Source: Girardinichthys multiradiatus (taxonomy: Eukaryota; Chordata; Actinopteri; Cyprinodontiformes; Goodeidae). From it: a stretch of DNA of 64,000 nucleotides. The notes below the pieces were generated by a model. That model saw only the letters and a list, made by a program, of their open reading frames with translations. It was not told the DNA's origin and made no database searches. Shown here in pieces: positions 1 through 10,763 of the stretch. Positions within the stretch are counted from its first letter, which is position 1; every line of letters starts with the position of its first letter. The translations under genes were made by a program, and so were the position numbers. The stretch spans positions 44,765,975 to 44,829,974 of the forward strand of contig NC_061804.1 of the NCBI RefSeq assembly GCF_021462225.1. The letters are read 5' to 3'.

Positions 1-317
1 AAGCAGTCATTTCTGCCAAAGGATTCCCGACCAAGTATTGAGTGCATAACTGTACACGATTATTTGAAGGTTGACGTTTTTGTATTAAAAACACTTTTCT
101 TTTATTGGTCGGATGAAATATGCTAAATTTGTGAGATAGGAATTTTGGGTTTTCATGAGCTGTATGCCAAAATCATCCATATTAAGACAATAAAAGACCT
201 GAAATATTTCTGTTAGTGTGCAATGAATCTAAAATATATGAATGTTAAATTTTCATCATGACATTATGGAAAATAATGAACTTTATCACAATATGCTAAT
301 ATTTTGAGAAGGACCTG
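1..317 (+). mobile_element. Tc1-like element, family 1, right end only
   Basis: The window opens inside a Tc1-like transposon. Bases 1-41 encode the last transposase residues (AVISAKGFPTKY, stop), followed by about 75 bases of spacer and the 200-bp right terminal inverted repeat, ending GAAGGACCTG at 317. The following bases are TT rather than the expected TA, so the target duplication is decayed or lost. The sequence matches the same part of the complete copy at 9052-10619. The rest of the element lies left of the window. Confidence 0.9.
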
Positions 318-436
318 TTTAAGTACCTGGATTGTGTCCTTGCTACATCAACCTGAAACCATTATTTCAGCATGCCTGTCAAGGACAATGAGACTGTAGT
401 AACTCAGAAAATCCCGCCTTCCTTAGTGGATATATA

Positions 437-2039
437 CAGGTCCTTCTCAAAATATTAGCATATGGTGATAAAGTTCATTATTTTCCATAATGTCATGATG
501 AAAATTTAACATTCATATATTTTAGATTCATTGCACACTAACTGAAATATTTCAGGTCTTTTATTGTCTTAATACGGATGATTTTGGCATACAGCTCATG
601 AAAACACAAAATTCCTATCTCACAAAATTAGCATATTTCATCCGACCAATAAAAGAAAAGTGTTTTTAATACAAAAAACGTCAACCTTCAAATAATCATG
701 TACAGTTATGCACTCAATGCTTGGTCGGGAATCCTTTTGCAGAAATGACTGCTTCAATGCGGCGTGGCATGGAGGCAATCAGCCTGTGGCACTGCTGAGG
801 TCTTATGGAGGCCCAGGATGCTTCGATAGTGGCCTTTAGCTCATCCAGAGTGTTGGGTCTTGAGTCTCTCAACGTTCTCTTCACAATATCCCACAGATTC
901 TCTATGGAGTTCAGGTCAGGAGAGTTGGCAGGCCAATTGAGCACAGTGATACCATGGTCAGTAAACCATTTACCAGTGGTTTTGGCACTGTGAGCAGGTG
1001 CCAAGTCGTGCTGAAAAATGAAATCTTCATCTCCATAAAGCTTTTAAGCAGATGAAAGCATGAAGTGCTCCAAAATCTCCTGATAGCTAGCTGCATTGAC
1101 CCTGCCCTTGATAAAACACAGTGGACCAACACCAGCAGCTGACACGGCACCCCAGACCATCACTGACTGTGGGTACTTGACACTGGATTTCTGGCATTTT
1201 GGCATTTCCTTCTCCCCAGTCTTCCTCCAGACTCTGGCACCTTGATTTCCGAATGACATGCAAAATTTGCTTTCATCCGAAAAAAGTACTTTGGACTGAG
1301 CAACAGTCCAGTGCTGCTTCTCTGTAACCCAGGTCAGGCGCTTCTGCCGCTGTTTCTGGTTCAAAAGTGGCTTGACCTGGGGAATGCGGCACCTGTAGCC
1401 CATTTCCTGCACACGCCTGTGCACGGTGGCTCTGGATGTTTCTACTCCAGACTCAGTCCACTGCTTCCGCAGGTCCCCCAAGGTCTGGAATCGGCCCTTC
1501 TCCACAATCTTCCTCAGGGTCCGGTCACCTCTTCTCGTTGTGCAGCGTTTTCTGCCACACTTTTTCCTTCCCACAGACTTCCCACTGAGGTGCCTTGATA
1601 CAGCACTCTGGGAACAGCCTATTCGTTCAGAAATTTCTTTCTGTGTCTTACCCTCTTGCTTGAGGGTGTCAATACTGGCCTGGACAGCAGTCAGGTCGGC
1701 AGTCTTACCCATGATTGGGGTTTTGAGTGATGAACCAGGCTGGGAGTTTTAAAGGCCTCAGGAATCTTTTGCAGGTGTTTAGAGTTAACTCGTTGATTCA
1801 GATGATTAGGTTCATAGCTCGTTTAGAGACCCTTTTAATGATATCTAATTTTGTGAGATAGGAATTCTGGGTTTTCATGAGCTGTATGCCAAAAGCATCC
1901 GTATTAAGACAATAAAAACCCTGAAATATTTCAGTTAGTGTGCAATGAATCTAAAATATATGAATGTTAAATTTTCATCATGACATTATGGAAAATAATG
2001 AATTTTATCACAATATGCTAATATTTTGAGAAGGACCTG
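437..2039 (-). mobile_element. Tc1-like element, family 1, long sublineage, complete ends
   Basis: A 1603-bp Tc1/mariner-superfamily element flanked by TA on both sides (435-436 and 2040-2041). Both ends carry about 200-bp inverted repeats that begin CAGGTCCTTCTCAAAA. The motif ATTAGCATA recurs at the outer and inner edge of each repeat, the IR/DR arrangement known for this group. The element is nearly identical to the one at 31124-32730 and shares its coding lesions, yet the flanks differ, so the two are separate insertions. Confidence 0.95.
714..1712 (-). pseudogene. Tc1-like transposase, inactivated (nonsense codon)
   Basis: Starting from the ATG at 1712, the frame encodes MGKTADLTAVQ, a paired-type helix-turn-helix region (KEISERIGCSQSAVSRHL) and the catalytic core with LFSDESKF (first Asp). 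It stops at a TAA where the open copy at 9380 has GAA (LSSA-stop-KLYGDE). Beyond the stop the frame continues through HDLAPAHSAK (second Asp) and SPDLNSIENLW (Glu), a DD34E triad, to PTKH. It keeps a 14-residue linker segment (VKPLLNQKQRQKRL) that the copies at 9380 and 41244 lack. It lacks one Trp before SKVLFSDE and a Lys-Ala-Thr step near residue 12 is altered. The stop makes it inactive. Confidence 0.93.
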
Positions 2040-2217
2040 TATAACAATTGCACAGTCTCACAATCTTTTTGCGTTTTACCTCGCTAACCTAAATGCAGGC
2101 ACCTTGTATGCGACTTAACTGTCTTATTGGAGGTTAGCTAGCTCCCTGCATAGTACTTCTCTAACTTGCTAACAGGCAGTATCTCTCACTTACTTAACTC
2201 TGGAACCATATTCCAAG

Positions 2218-2874
2218 ATGGAGTCTGAGGAGATGGAGGACAACGCTGCATGGCTGTGCTGGGGTGACCATATAGACAAGATTCTTCCCGTTTGCAGGAT
2301 GAAGAAGGTCCTAACAAGGTTTGGCATGCACCCCAGGTGTCTGAAGATGAAGAAATATTACTTGCATCGTCGGGGGGGTTGTCCGAGGATGAAGCCAGGG
2401 TTGCGATCAAGGAGAGGAGTTGTTGCGTGGACTTGCACCATGGAAGCACCTGTTTAAGTGGATGGCACCACCCCAGTGCTGTGTTGCGATGCAGCTGAAC
2501 TTCTGGATGTGCCCTGGCCAACACCTCCACTGTGATAGCAGCAGACAAGACTTGCAGGCAATTATGTTCTTCTGAAGCAGAAGTCTTCCATGAGACAAAA
2601 GTTGCCCAGTACCGGAGATTTTGACTCAGCTAACACAGACTTGAGCCTTTCACAAGGCTCCGCTGTTTACGCAATTCCTGGATATCGAGGATGCGAATCT
2701 AGCTTGCCTAACATACCTTCAACAGACAAAACCCTGGCCACTTATCTGGCTCCAAAGCAGAAAATGCCTGCTAGTAAGTCCACTCTCCTGAGCAATCAGT
2801 GCCATTTCTCAGCCCTCCAGCATTTGCGTTGTACCCTATTTCTCTCTCTCAGGGAACACTGGCTGTATGCATAA
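2218..2874 (+). pseudogene. possible decayed retroelement gag-like coding remnant
   Basis: This sits in the roughly 1.2-kb stretch (2042-3255) between the Tc1-like element and the last amot exon seen. Short plus-strand frames follow one another: an acidic stretch (EEMEDNAAW, then SEDEEILLASS in a shifted frame), then a frame ending LPNIPSTDKTLATYLAPKQK. The last motif resembles the short conserved block of DIRS/Ngaro-type gag proteins (LPxxxxxDxTLAxxLAP). That resemblance is from memory and weak, and several frameshifts would be needed. No reverse transcriptase or recombinase is seen nearby. It may equally be unrelated intron sequence. Confidence 0.2.
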
Positions 2875-3255
2875 CCTCTAGTTTTTCCAGCTTGTTCTTG
2901 ACACATTTTGGACAGAATTTTCTTCATGCGTAGTGTCCAACAACTATGAATTTAAATGGTTTACTATAAGGACCTGCAGTTCTTGCTGCCTTGAATAAAA
3001 TAACAAATGTCCATTCTGGGGTTTACGCAACCGATACAAATACAACAGCCTAAAGATGTCACATATTAGATTTATGAAAGCTGAGATGTATTTCACGGCA
3101 TCTCTTCTCATCTAATCTTATGTTATATCTGGCGTATGTTCCTTTTAGTCTCAGTGCTTTGTAAACTGACGAGACCATAACAGTTAAGAATTTAATATCC
3201 ATATAGACCTTAAGACTGACCTGCAGTAAATCAGAGGAAAAAAACATGTTTATAC

Positions 3256-3494
3256 CCAGGCTGCCCTTCCAGCTGGCATCCTTTCGCTCTTCAGTGATTG
3301 GTGAGCTGCTAAGCCCGAGGCTGTGGGAAAGCAGTCCTGAACCACTTGGACCAGTGTTGGAGATGGACATCAAGGATTTAGAAGGTCGCATGGCAGATGG
3401 TGCATCAGATTTTATGGGCTCTTTTCTGGAACGTTGATGAAGAACCTTTATCATGGCATCTTTCTCAATGATCTGGGCATGGAGATTCTTTATC
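3256..3494 (-). CDS. amot: angiomotin exon: end of coiled coil and start of C-terminal tail
   Basis: Acceptor ...TTTAATGCAG at 3495, donor CTGG|GTATAA at 3255. The exon enters in phase 2 and leaves in phase 1. It encodes [20 protein letters not shown], then [35 protein letters not shown] and [10 protein letters not shown], matching the stretch after the AMOT coiled coil in order and spacing. This is the most 3' amot exon in the window; the rest of the C-terminal domain and the PDZ-binding end must lie to the left. The GTATAA donor is a little weak, but the phase and the homology place it firmly. Confidence 0.93.
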
Positions 3495-3692
3495 CTGCAT
3501 TAAAGAAGAGTGAAGTCTGAGTTACCTTAGGATGGTGAGACTACACACCTGTACACTTGGACCAGAAAGGTACATCTGTGACAAATAAAGCGTGGGAAAA
3601 AATGATCAGACAACAAATACCAGGAATCATTCAGTTCTATCTGGGGCAAACATATTTAATGGGGAAAAATGGAACAATCCATTTTAATCTGT

Positions 3693-4140
3693 TTCAGAAT
3701 CAGAATTAGTTTTATTGCCAAGTTTGTACAGACAAAAGGAGTTTGCCTCTAGTAATCTTTGCTCTCAGTGAGGATTATTTTTTTTTATATAACAGCGGAA
3801 AAAATTTATATCTTTTTAAATGTACATATGTACACAATTGACTTTACAATAGACTATAATGTGAGATCAGTCCAAGTAGGCATGGTGTCATTGTGGAACT
3901 GTCAAGTGTTCATCAGAGAAACAACTTGTGGGAAGAAACGGTCTCTGTGGCAGCTGGTTTTAGCAGACAGTGCTCTGTAGCGCCACCTGAAGGTAAAAGC
4001 CTAAACAGTTTGTGTGCAGGGTGTGTGGGGTCTAAAGAGATTTTAGCTGCTCTTTTCCTGACCCTAGACCTGTATAAATCCTGGATAGAGGAAAGATCAG
4101 CCCTAATAATTTGGTGTTTGTTGTTGGAGGCGTGGTAAGG
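3693..4140 (-). mobile_element. L2/Rex1-like LINE, 5'-truncated 3' end
   Basis: On the minus strand a frame encodes the C-terminal end of a LINE ORF2: LQDLYRSRVRKRA-type residues, DPTHPAHKLFRLLPSGG and ATETVSSHKLF. After it comes a 3' UTR with a polyadenylation-like AATAAA at about 3711 and an imperfect TTCTGATTCTGA tail at 3693. The RT proper is missing, so this is a 5'-truncated insertion. The same 3' end occurs as a 318-bp insert at 41678-41995. The L2/Rex1 assignment is by recalled resemblance. Confidence 0.75.
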
Positions 4141-4396
4141 TGTATTCGTCACTTCCTGTTTTCACTGTTGCACTCGGTGGATTGTTTGGTGTGTGATGGC
4201 TCTCTCGTTTGATCTGATTTCACTCTACTGTGATATCTCTGACTTGTTCTAATACATAAGCATGTTAAAACACATATTTTCGGTTGCGTGTCTTACACGA
4301 CTTTTCAAGTACTGGTAAGTGGTCGCTAGCTTAGCGTTAGCTCCACCATGGCTATCAGTTCTGCTGTTTCTCTGAGTCTCCTCCAATCTGTGTCAA

Positions 4397-5195
4397 ATGT
4401 TCAGTTTCTCCTCTGCCTCCTTCAGTGATAATGGCATGTGTAATAAATGTAGCATTTTTGTAACTTTGGACGCGAGGGTGTCAGAATTGGAAGCCCGGCT
4501 CTGCGCTGTTGAAAAACCAGCAGATAGCCGAGGCCCCTTATCCAGCACCCAGCCACCGAGGGTAGCTCCCCGTAGTAGTTGTTCAGCAGAGCTCGCACAG
4601 CCGGGTCACGGTACGTAGAAAGCATAGTCCAAGATCCCAGCCCCCAGGTCACCACCAACCCGTCTGCGTTTCTAACAGATTTTCCCTGCTCAGCGACACA
4701 CTGAGAAGCCAACTCTGGTAATTGGCAGCTCCATAGTCAGAAATGTGGCACTAGAGACACCAGCGACCATAGTCAAATGTCTGCCAGGGTCCAGAACGGG
4801 CGACATCAAATCCTACCTGAAACTGCTGGTTAAGGATAAGCGTAAATACAGTAAGATTGTTATTCACACTGGCGGTAATGACACCCGGTTACGTCAATCG
4901 GAGGTCACCAAAGTTAGTGTTGCTTCGGTGTGTAAGTTTGCCAAACAATGTCGGACTCCTTAATTTTCTCTGGTCCCCTCCCCGATCTGACCAGTGACGA
5001 CATGTTTAGCCGCATGCTGTCATTCGACCAGGTGGTGTCCAGAAAACGATATGGGCTACATTGATAATGGGCGAGCATTTTAGGGAAAACCTGGTCTGAT
5101 CCGGAGAGACGCCATCCATCCCACTTTGGATGGAGCAGCGATTCTTTCTAGGAATTTGGCCGAATTTATTAGTTCTCCAAAACTCTCACAACCCA
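4397..5195 (+). pseudogene. LINE ORF1 with SGNH-esterase-like domain, decayed
   Basis: From 4705 the frame reads [17 protein letters not shown], then [17 protein letters not shown] and [17 protein letters not shown]. After a frameshift it continues FSGPLPDLTSDDMFSRML and [14 protein letters not shown]. These are the block I (GDS, here GSS), block III (GGND) and C-terminal regions of the SGNH hydrolase domain found in ORF1 of many L2/CR1 LINEs. The upstream part, from 4397, reads NGMCNKCSIFVTLDARVSEL, a short cysteine pair followed by a coiled-coil-like heptad pattern. Several stops and frameshifts mean no full protein is made. Confidence 0.75.
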
Positions 5196-5384
5196 GGGTT
5201 CAGACCAGGAAGCAGGGTTGTCTTTTGACACTCCTCTCTGCAGCTTCTGTACTGCTACCCACCCATTACCCTATTAAGACAGCGTCTCGCCCACGGCCAA
5301 AATTGAATAGATTAAAGAATAATCTAAAAGGAGGAAATCATGAAAATCTCATAAAAATAAACACAACTCAGACTAAAAAGAAAA

Positions 5385-8250
5385 ATAAAACTATTAAATG
5401 TGGCTTACTGAACATAAGATCTCTCTCTTCAAAGACTTTGCTAGTTAGTAACTTGATTTGTGACAATCAGATTGATTTATTTTGCCTCACAGAAATCTAG
5501 CTGCAGCAAGAGAATTATGTTACTATAAATAAGTCAACTCCTACTAATTATTCAAATTTTCACATACCTCAAAATACTGGGCGAGGAGGAGGAGTAGCAA
5601 CCATCTTTCAGTCCAATTTATTGATTAGTCCCAGACCAATCAATAGCTACAACTCTTTTGAATATTTAATCCTTAGTTTTCCTCATCCAAATTGCAAAGC
5701 ACTAAAACCACTTCTGTTTGTTGTTTTGTACTGTCCACCAGGTTGTTACTTTCAATCTTTAGAAGTTTTCAGACCTTTTATCGGTTTTAGTGTTAAATAC
5801 AAATAAGGTTATTATAGTGGGGGATTTTAACATTCATGTTGACACTGAAAGTGATAGTCTAAATATAGCCATTAATGCTATCGTAGACTCAATTGGCTTT
5901 GCTCAAAACATTAACAAACCTACCCACCTTTGTCTTCATTCTCTGGACCTTGTGCTGACATATAGCACTGAGTGTAAAGAAATAACAATATTTCCTCATA
6001 ACCCTGTCCTGTCTGACCATTTTTTGATTACCTTTGAGTTTAATTTAACCAAGTACTCCACACCTGAAAGAAAGTTTCATTATAGTAGATCATTATCATA
6101 CAATGCTGTAACAACCTTTAAAGAATCTGTTCCACTTTTAATTTCCTAATTATCACAGAAAAACACAGTGGAGGGCAATCATTTTGTTTCTTCCCCTTCA
6201 CAAATTGATTCTCGCATGTGTTCATAGCGTTACTTCATCATTGTGTGGTGCATTAGACAATGCAGCCCCTTTGAAATAGAAGGTAATTATTTATAGGAGG
6301 CTGGGTCCCTGGTTTAATCCAGAGCTGTGTACTTTAAAGCACAATGTTAGAAAATTTGAGAGAAAATGGCGATCTACACACCTAGAGCATTCCTACTTAA
6401 TCTGGAAAAATAGTCTACACTTCGCCAAGCCAGGACAGCTTATTTTTCATCATTAATAGAAGAGAACAAGAATAATCCTAGGTTTCTCTTTGGTACAGTT
6501 GCTAAACCTACACAGAGTCATAGCTCTGTTGAGTCATCCATTTCCTTAGCTCTGAGTAGTCATGACTTTATGGGATTCTTTTTAAATAAAATTGATTCTA
6601 TAAAAATAAAAAAAATTACATACTCCCAAAGATGATTACTTCATCCTCAGCAAGTGAGACAACATTGGAAGTAACTGTAGAACCTGATCTGTGTTTGGAC
6701 TGTTTTGATCCTGTGGAGCTTCCTGAGTTATCAAAAATATTAGCTTCATCTAAACCTTCAACTTGTATGTTAGACCCAATCAAAGCCAAATTATTTAAGG
6801 AAGTGTTCCCTCTGATTACCAGCCCCATTTTAGGTATGATTAACTTATCCTTAGTAAATGGATATGTACCACAAGCTTTTAAGGTAGCAGTAATTAAACC
6901 TTTACTTAAGAAACCTTCGCTAGATCGAGATGACTTGAAAAATTACAGACCTATATCCAATCTTCCATTCTTATCTAAAATTCTTGAGAAAATAGTTGCT
7001 AATCAAATGTGTGAGCATTTACACAGCAATGATCTGTTCGAAGAGTTTCAGTCAGGTTTCAGAGCTCATCATAGCACTGAAACAGCTCTGCTGAAAGTCA
7101 CTAATGATATTCTCATGGCCTCAGATAATGGACTTGTGTCTGTACTTGTCCTCTTGTCCTGTTAGATCTCGGTGCTGCATTTGATCCTGTCGATCACAAT
7201 ATTCTCTTAGAAAGGCTGGAAAATGCTGTAGGGATCAGCGGAACTGCACTAAGCTGGTTTAAATCTTATTTGTCTGACAGATTCCAGTTTGTTCATGTAA
7301 ATGATAAATAATCTTTAAATTCCAGGATTAATTATGGAATACCACAGGGTTCAGTGTTTGGGCCAATTCTCTTCACTATATATATGCTTCTGATAGGTAA
7401 AATTATCAGGCACCATAGGATAAATTTTCACTGTTACGCTGATATTACTCAGCTTTACTTGTCTATAAATCCTGATGAGCCAAACCAGTCAGATAGACTA
7501 CAAGCATGTCTTGAAGACATAAAAACTTGGATGACTTAAAATTTTCTGCTTCTAAATTCAGACAAGACAGAAGTTTCATCTTTGGACCGTAGTCTTTGAA
7601 AAAGAAACTGCTTAGTCAATCACTTAACTTGGATGGCATTAAATTGACCTCCGGTAATAAAGTAAAAAATCTTGGTGTTATTTTTGACCACAACATGTAA
7701 TTTAAATCCCACATTAAACAGGTTTCTAGGATTTCCTACTTTCACCTCCGGAACATTACCGAAATTAGAAATATCCGATACATGAGTGACGCTGAAAAAC
7801 TAGTCCATGCATTTGTTACTTCAAGGCTGGACTATTGTAATTCTTTACTATCAGGATGTCCACAAAATGCAATTAAAAGCCTTCAGCTGATTCAAAATGC
7901 TGCAGCAAGAGTTCTGATGAAAATTAAAAAGAGATATTATATAAATATTTCTCCTATTTTAGCTTCCCTTGATTGGGTCCCTGTTAAATCCAGAATATAA
8001 TTAAAAATTCTCCTCACATATAAAGCCCTTAATGATCTAGTTCCATCATACATCAGAGATCTGTTTGTTCCATATATGCCTAAGAGAGCACTTTGTTCTC
8101 AGACTGTAGGTTTACTGGTGGTTCCTAGAGTCTCTAGAAGTAGAATGGGAGGCAGATCCTTTAGTTATCCGGCTCCTCTCCTGTGGAACCTGCTCCCAGT
8201 TTTAGTCCGTGAGGCAGACACCCTGTCTACTTTTAAGGCTAGGCAATAAA
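5385..8250 (+). pseudogene. LINE ORF2 (endonuclease plus reverse transcriptase), decayed
   Basis: The endonuclease begins [19 protein letters not shown] at about 5390. It contains [35 protein letters not shown] and a late NPVLSDHFLITFEF block, the expected APE-type motifs. The reverse transcriptase follows from about 6700: [54 protein letters not shown] and, after frameshifts, DLGAAFD and GIPQGSVFGPILF. CYADITQLYL stands where active copies have the YADD box, so one catalytic Asp is replaced. The end carries VTSRLDYCNSLLSGCPQNAI and AAARVLMKIKK. Stops and shifts break it in at least six places. Confidence 0.82.
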
Positions 8251-9051
8251 GCTTATAGTTAGAGTGGCTTAGGTTATCCTGAGCTATCTCTGTAGTTATG
8301 CTGCTGGAAGACATAATGACCACTTTCACTCTCTTTGCTACATTCTCATACTACTCTCCAATTTTGCATTATTTGCTGTTATTTCAGCTTTTGACTTTAT
8401 GTTCTCTCTCTTTTCTCTTCCTAGAAGCTACACCTGGCCTGACTCTGTGTCTACTTGTGACACCTTCCTGGAGGTGGGCATTGTCCAAGCTTCTGCTGCC
8501 AGCATCTTTATGCTCACCTTCTACCAATGATACACTTGGCCCTGTCTTACAGTGTTTAACCCTGTCTCTCTCCTATATATAGCGACTGGCTGAGCTTTTA
8601 CTGTGACTAACTGTATGTGCTCTCTTTCATACTCTAACCTTGAAAACTGGCTCAGAGTTCATCTGTTCAATCTTCCTAGATGAAACGACCAAAGGACCTA
8701 CATGCATTAATATTTACTCTTCCTTCCCATAGAAAGTACTCCTGGATCAGTGCTTCTGTGTTCCTTTTGTGTCCCTGCTCTGTTCTCTCAAACCCCCGTC
8801 GTTTGTGGCAGATGGCCACTCACACTGAGCCTGGTTCTGCTGGAGGTTTCTTCCTGTTAAAAGGGAGTTTTTCTTTTTCACTGTCGCTACATACATGCTC
8901 AGTATGAGGGATTGCTTCAAAGTCAACGCCAGTGACTGTCCACTGTCGCTACATGCTCATCCAGGAGGAGTGACTGCTACAAGTCACTGAATGGATGCGA
9001 TCTGCTGGGTTTCCTTAGATAAAAAAACTTTTTATCCAATTTGAATAAATA

Positions 9052-10619
9052 CAGGTCCTTCTCAAAAAATTAGCATATTGTGATAAAGTTCATTATTTTC
9101 TATAATGTCATGATGAAAATTTAACATTCATATATTTTAGATTCATTGCACACTACCTGAAATATTTCAGGTCTTTTATTGTCTTAATACGGATGATTTT
9201 GGCATACAGCTCATGAAAACACAAAATTCCTATCTCACAAAATTAGCATATCATTAAAAGGGTCTCTAAACGAGCTATGAACCTAATCATCTGAATCAAC
9301 GAGTTAACTCTAAACACCTGCAAAAGATTCCTGAGGCCTTTAAAACTCCCAGCCTGGTTCATCACTCAAAACCCCAATCATGGGTAAGACTGCTGACCTG
9401 ACTGCTGTCCAGAAGGCCACTATTGACACCCTCAAGCAAGAGGGTAAGACACGGAAAGAAATTTCTGAACGAATAGGCTGTTCCCAGAGTGCTGTATCAA
9501 GGCACCTCAGTGGGAAGTCTGTGGGAAGGAAAAAGTGTGGCAGAAAACGCTGCAGAACGAGAAGAGGTGACCGGACCCTGAGGAAGATTGTGGAGAAGGG
9601 CCGATTCCAGACCTTGGGGGACCTGCGGAAGCAGTGGACTGAGTCTGGAGTAGAAACATCCAGAGCCACCGTGCACAGGCGTGTGCAGGAAATGGGCTAC
9701 AGGTGCCGCATTCCCCAGACCTGGGCTACAGAGAAGCAGCACTGGACTGTTGCTCAGTGGTCCAAAGTACTTTTTTCGGATGAAAGCAAATTCTGCATGT
9801 CATTCGGAAATCAAGGTGCCAGAGTCTGGAGGAAGACTGGGGAGAAGGAAATGCCAAAATGCCAGAAGTCCAGTGTCAAGTACCCACAGTCAGTGATGGT
9901 CTGGGGTGCCGTGTCAGCTGCTGGTGTTGGTCCACTGTGTTTTATCAAGGGCAGGGTCAATGCAGCTAGCTATCAGGAGATTTTGGAGCACTTCATGCTT
10001 TCATCTGCTGAAAAGCTTTATGGAGATGAAGATTTCGTTTTTCAGCACGACCTGGCACCTGCTCACAGTGCCAAAACCACTGGTAAATGGTTTACTGACC
10101 ATGGTATCACTGTGCTCAATTGGCCTGCCAACTCTCCTGACCTGAACCCCATAGAGAATCTGTGGGATATTGTGAAGAGAACGTTGAGAGACTCAAGACC
10201 CAACACTCTGGATGAGCTAAAGGCCGCTATCGAAGCATCCTGGGCCTCCATAAGACCTCAGCAGTGCCACAGGCTGATTGCCTCCATGCCATGCCGCATT
10301 GAAGCAGTCATTTCTGCCAAAGGATTCCCGACCAAGTATTGAGTGCATAACTGTACATGATTATTTGAAGGTTGACGTTGTTTGTATTAAAAACACTCTT
10401 CTTTTATTGGTCGGATGAAATATGCTAATTTTGTGAGATAGGAATTTTGTGTTTTCATGAGCTGTATGCCAAAATCATCCGTATTAAGACAATAAAAGAC
10501 CTGAAATATTTCAGTTAGTGTGCAATGAATCTAAAATATATGAATGTTAAATTTTCATCATTACATTATAGAAAATAAAGAACTTTATCACAATATGCTA
10601 ATTTTTTGAGAAGGACCTG
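9052..10619 (+). mobile_element. Tc1-like element, family 1, short sublineage, complete
   Basis: A 1568-bp element with a TA duplication (9050-9051 and 10620-10621) and 200-bp terminal inverted repeats (9052-9251 and 10420-10619), each with ATTAGCATA at its inner and outer edge. It sits in the 3' UTR of L2-type LINE copy A: the LINE reads AATAAATA before and TAACTGAATCTG after. It is therefore younger than that LINE. It encodes one unbroken transposase frame. Confidence 0.96.
9380..10342 (+). CDS. Tc1-like transposase, open frame with internal 14-residue deletion
   Basis: An uninterrupted 320-codon frame. N-terminal DNA-binding region: two helix-turn-helix units (KEISERIGCSQSAVSRHL at about residues 25-42, and the RATVHRRVQEMGYRCRIPQ region near 94-112) joined by a basic stretch (GRKKCGRKRC). 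Catalytic core: LFSDESKF (first Asp), FQHDLAPAHSAK (second Asp) and SPDLNPIENLW (Glu), with 34 residues between the last two, as in DD34E Tc1 enzymes. Compared with the copies at 437 and 31124, 42 bases are missing after RCRIPQ, removing VKPLLNQKQRQKRL between the DNA-binding and catalytic domains. The copy at 40916 has the same gap, so the deletion belongs to a lineage. The frame is open, but activity is doubtful for that reason. Confidence 0.93.
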   Translation: MGKTADLTAVQKATIDTLKQEGKTRKEISERIGCSQSAVSRHLSGKSVGRKKCGRKRCRTRRGDRTLRKIVEKGRFQTLGDLRKQWTESGVETSRATVHRRVQEMGYRCRIPQTWATEKQHWTVAQWSKVLFSDESKFCMSFGNQGARVWRKTGEKEMPKCQKSSVKYPQSVMVWGAVSAAGVGPLCFIKGRVNAASYQEILEHFMLSSAEKLYGDEDFVFQHDLAPAHSAKTTGKWFTDHGITVLNWPANSPDLNPIENLWDIVKRTLRDSRPNTLDELKAAIEASWASIRPQQCHRLIASMPCRIEAVISAKGFPTKY

Positions 10620-10763
10620 TAACTGAATCTGACTGCACTGTTCAACCAGCACTGGTCAGGATTAATTGGAATATATGTACCTGACTTTGTGAAATGCCTT
10701 GAGATGACATGTGTTGTGAATTGGCGCTATATAAATAAACTGATTTGAATTGAATTGAATAAT
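10620..10763 (+). mobile_element. L2-type LINE copy A, 3' terminus after the Tc1 insertion
   Basis: This sequence continues the LINE 3' UTR interrupted at 9051. It ends GGCGCTATATAAATAAACTG followed by three GAATT-type repeats, a short tandem tail typical of L2/CR1 LINEs. The same ending closes LINE copy B near 27360. Confidence 0.85.

Larger units (their letters stand above)
4141..9051 (+). mobile_element. L2-type LINE, copy A, near full length but decayed
   Basis: A plus-strand non-LTR retrotransposon with both ORFs recognisable in order: an SGNH-esterase-like ORF1 (about 4397-5195), an apurinic endonuclease and a reverse transcriptase (about 5385-8250), then a 3' UTR. A Tc1-like element split the UTR at TA; the LINE resumes at 10620 and ends at about 10763. 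The 5' boundary is approximate: sequence from about 4141 has no other explanation and leads into ORF1. Many stops and frameshifts make it dead. A shorter copy lies at 24424-27360. Confidence 0.87.

Noticed and set aside
1311..1752. Antisense frames across the Tc1-like transposases (also at 9340, 32113 and 41204)
   Set aside because: They are mirror frames of the transposase coding strand; the real protein is on the opposite strand with its DD34E motifs.
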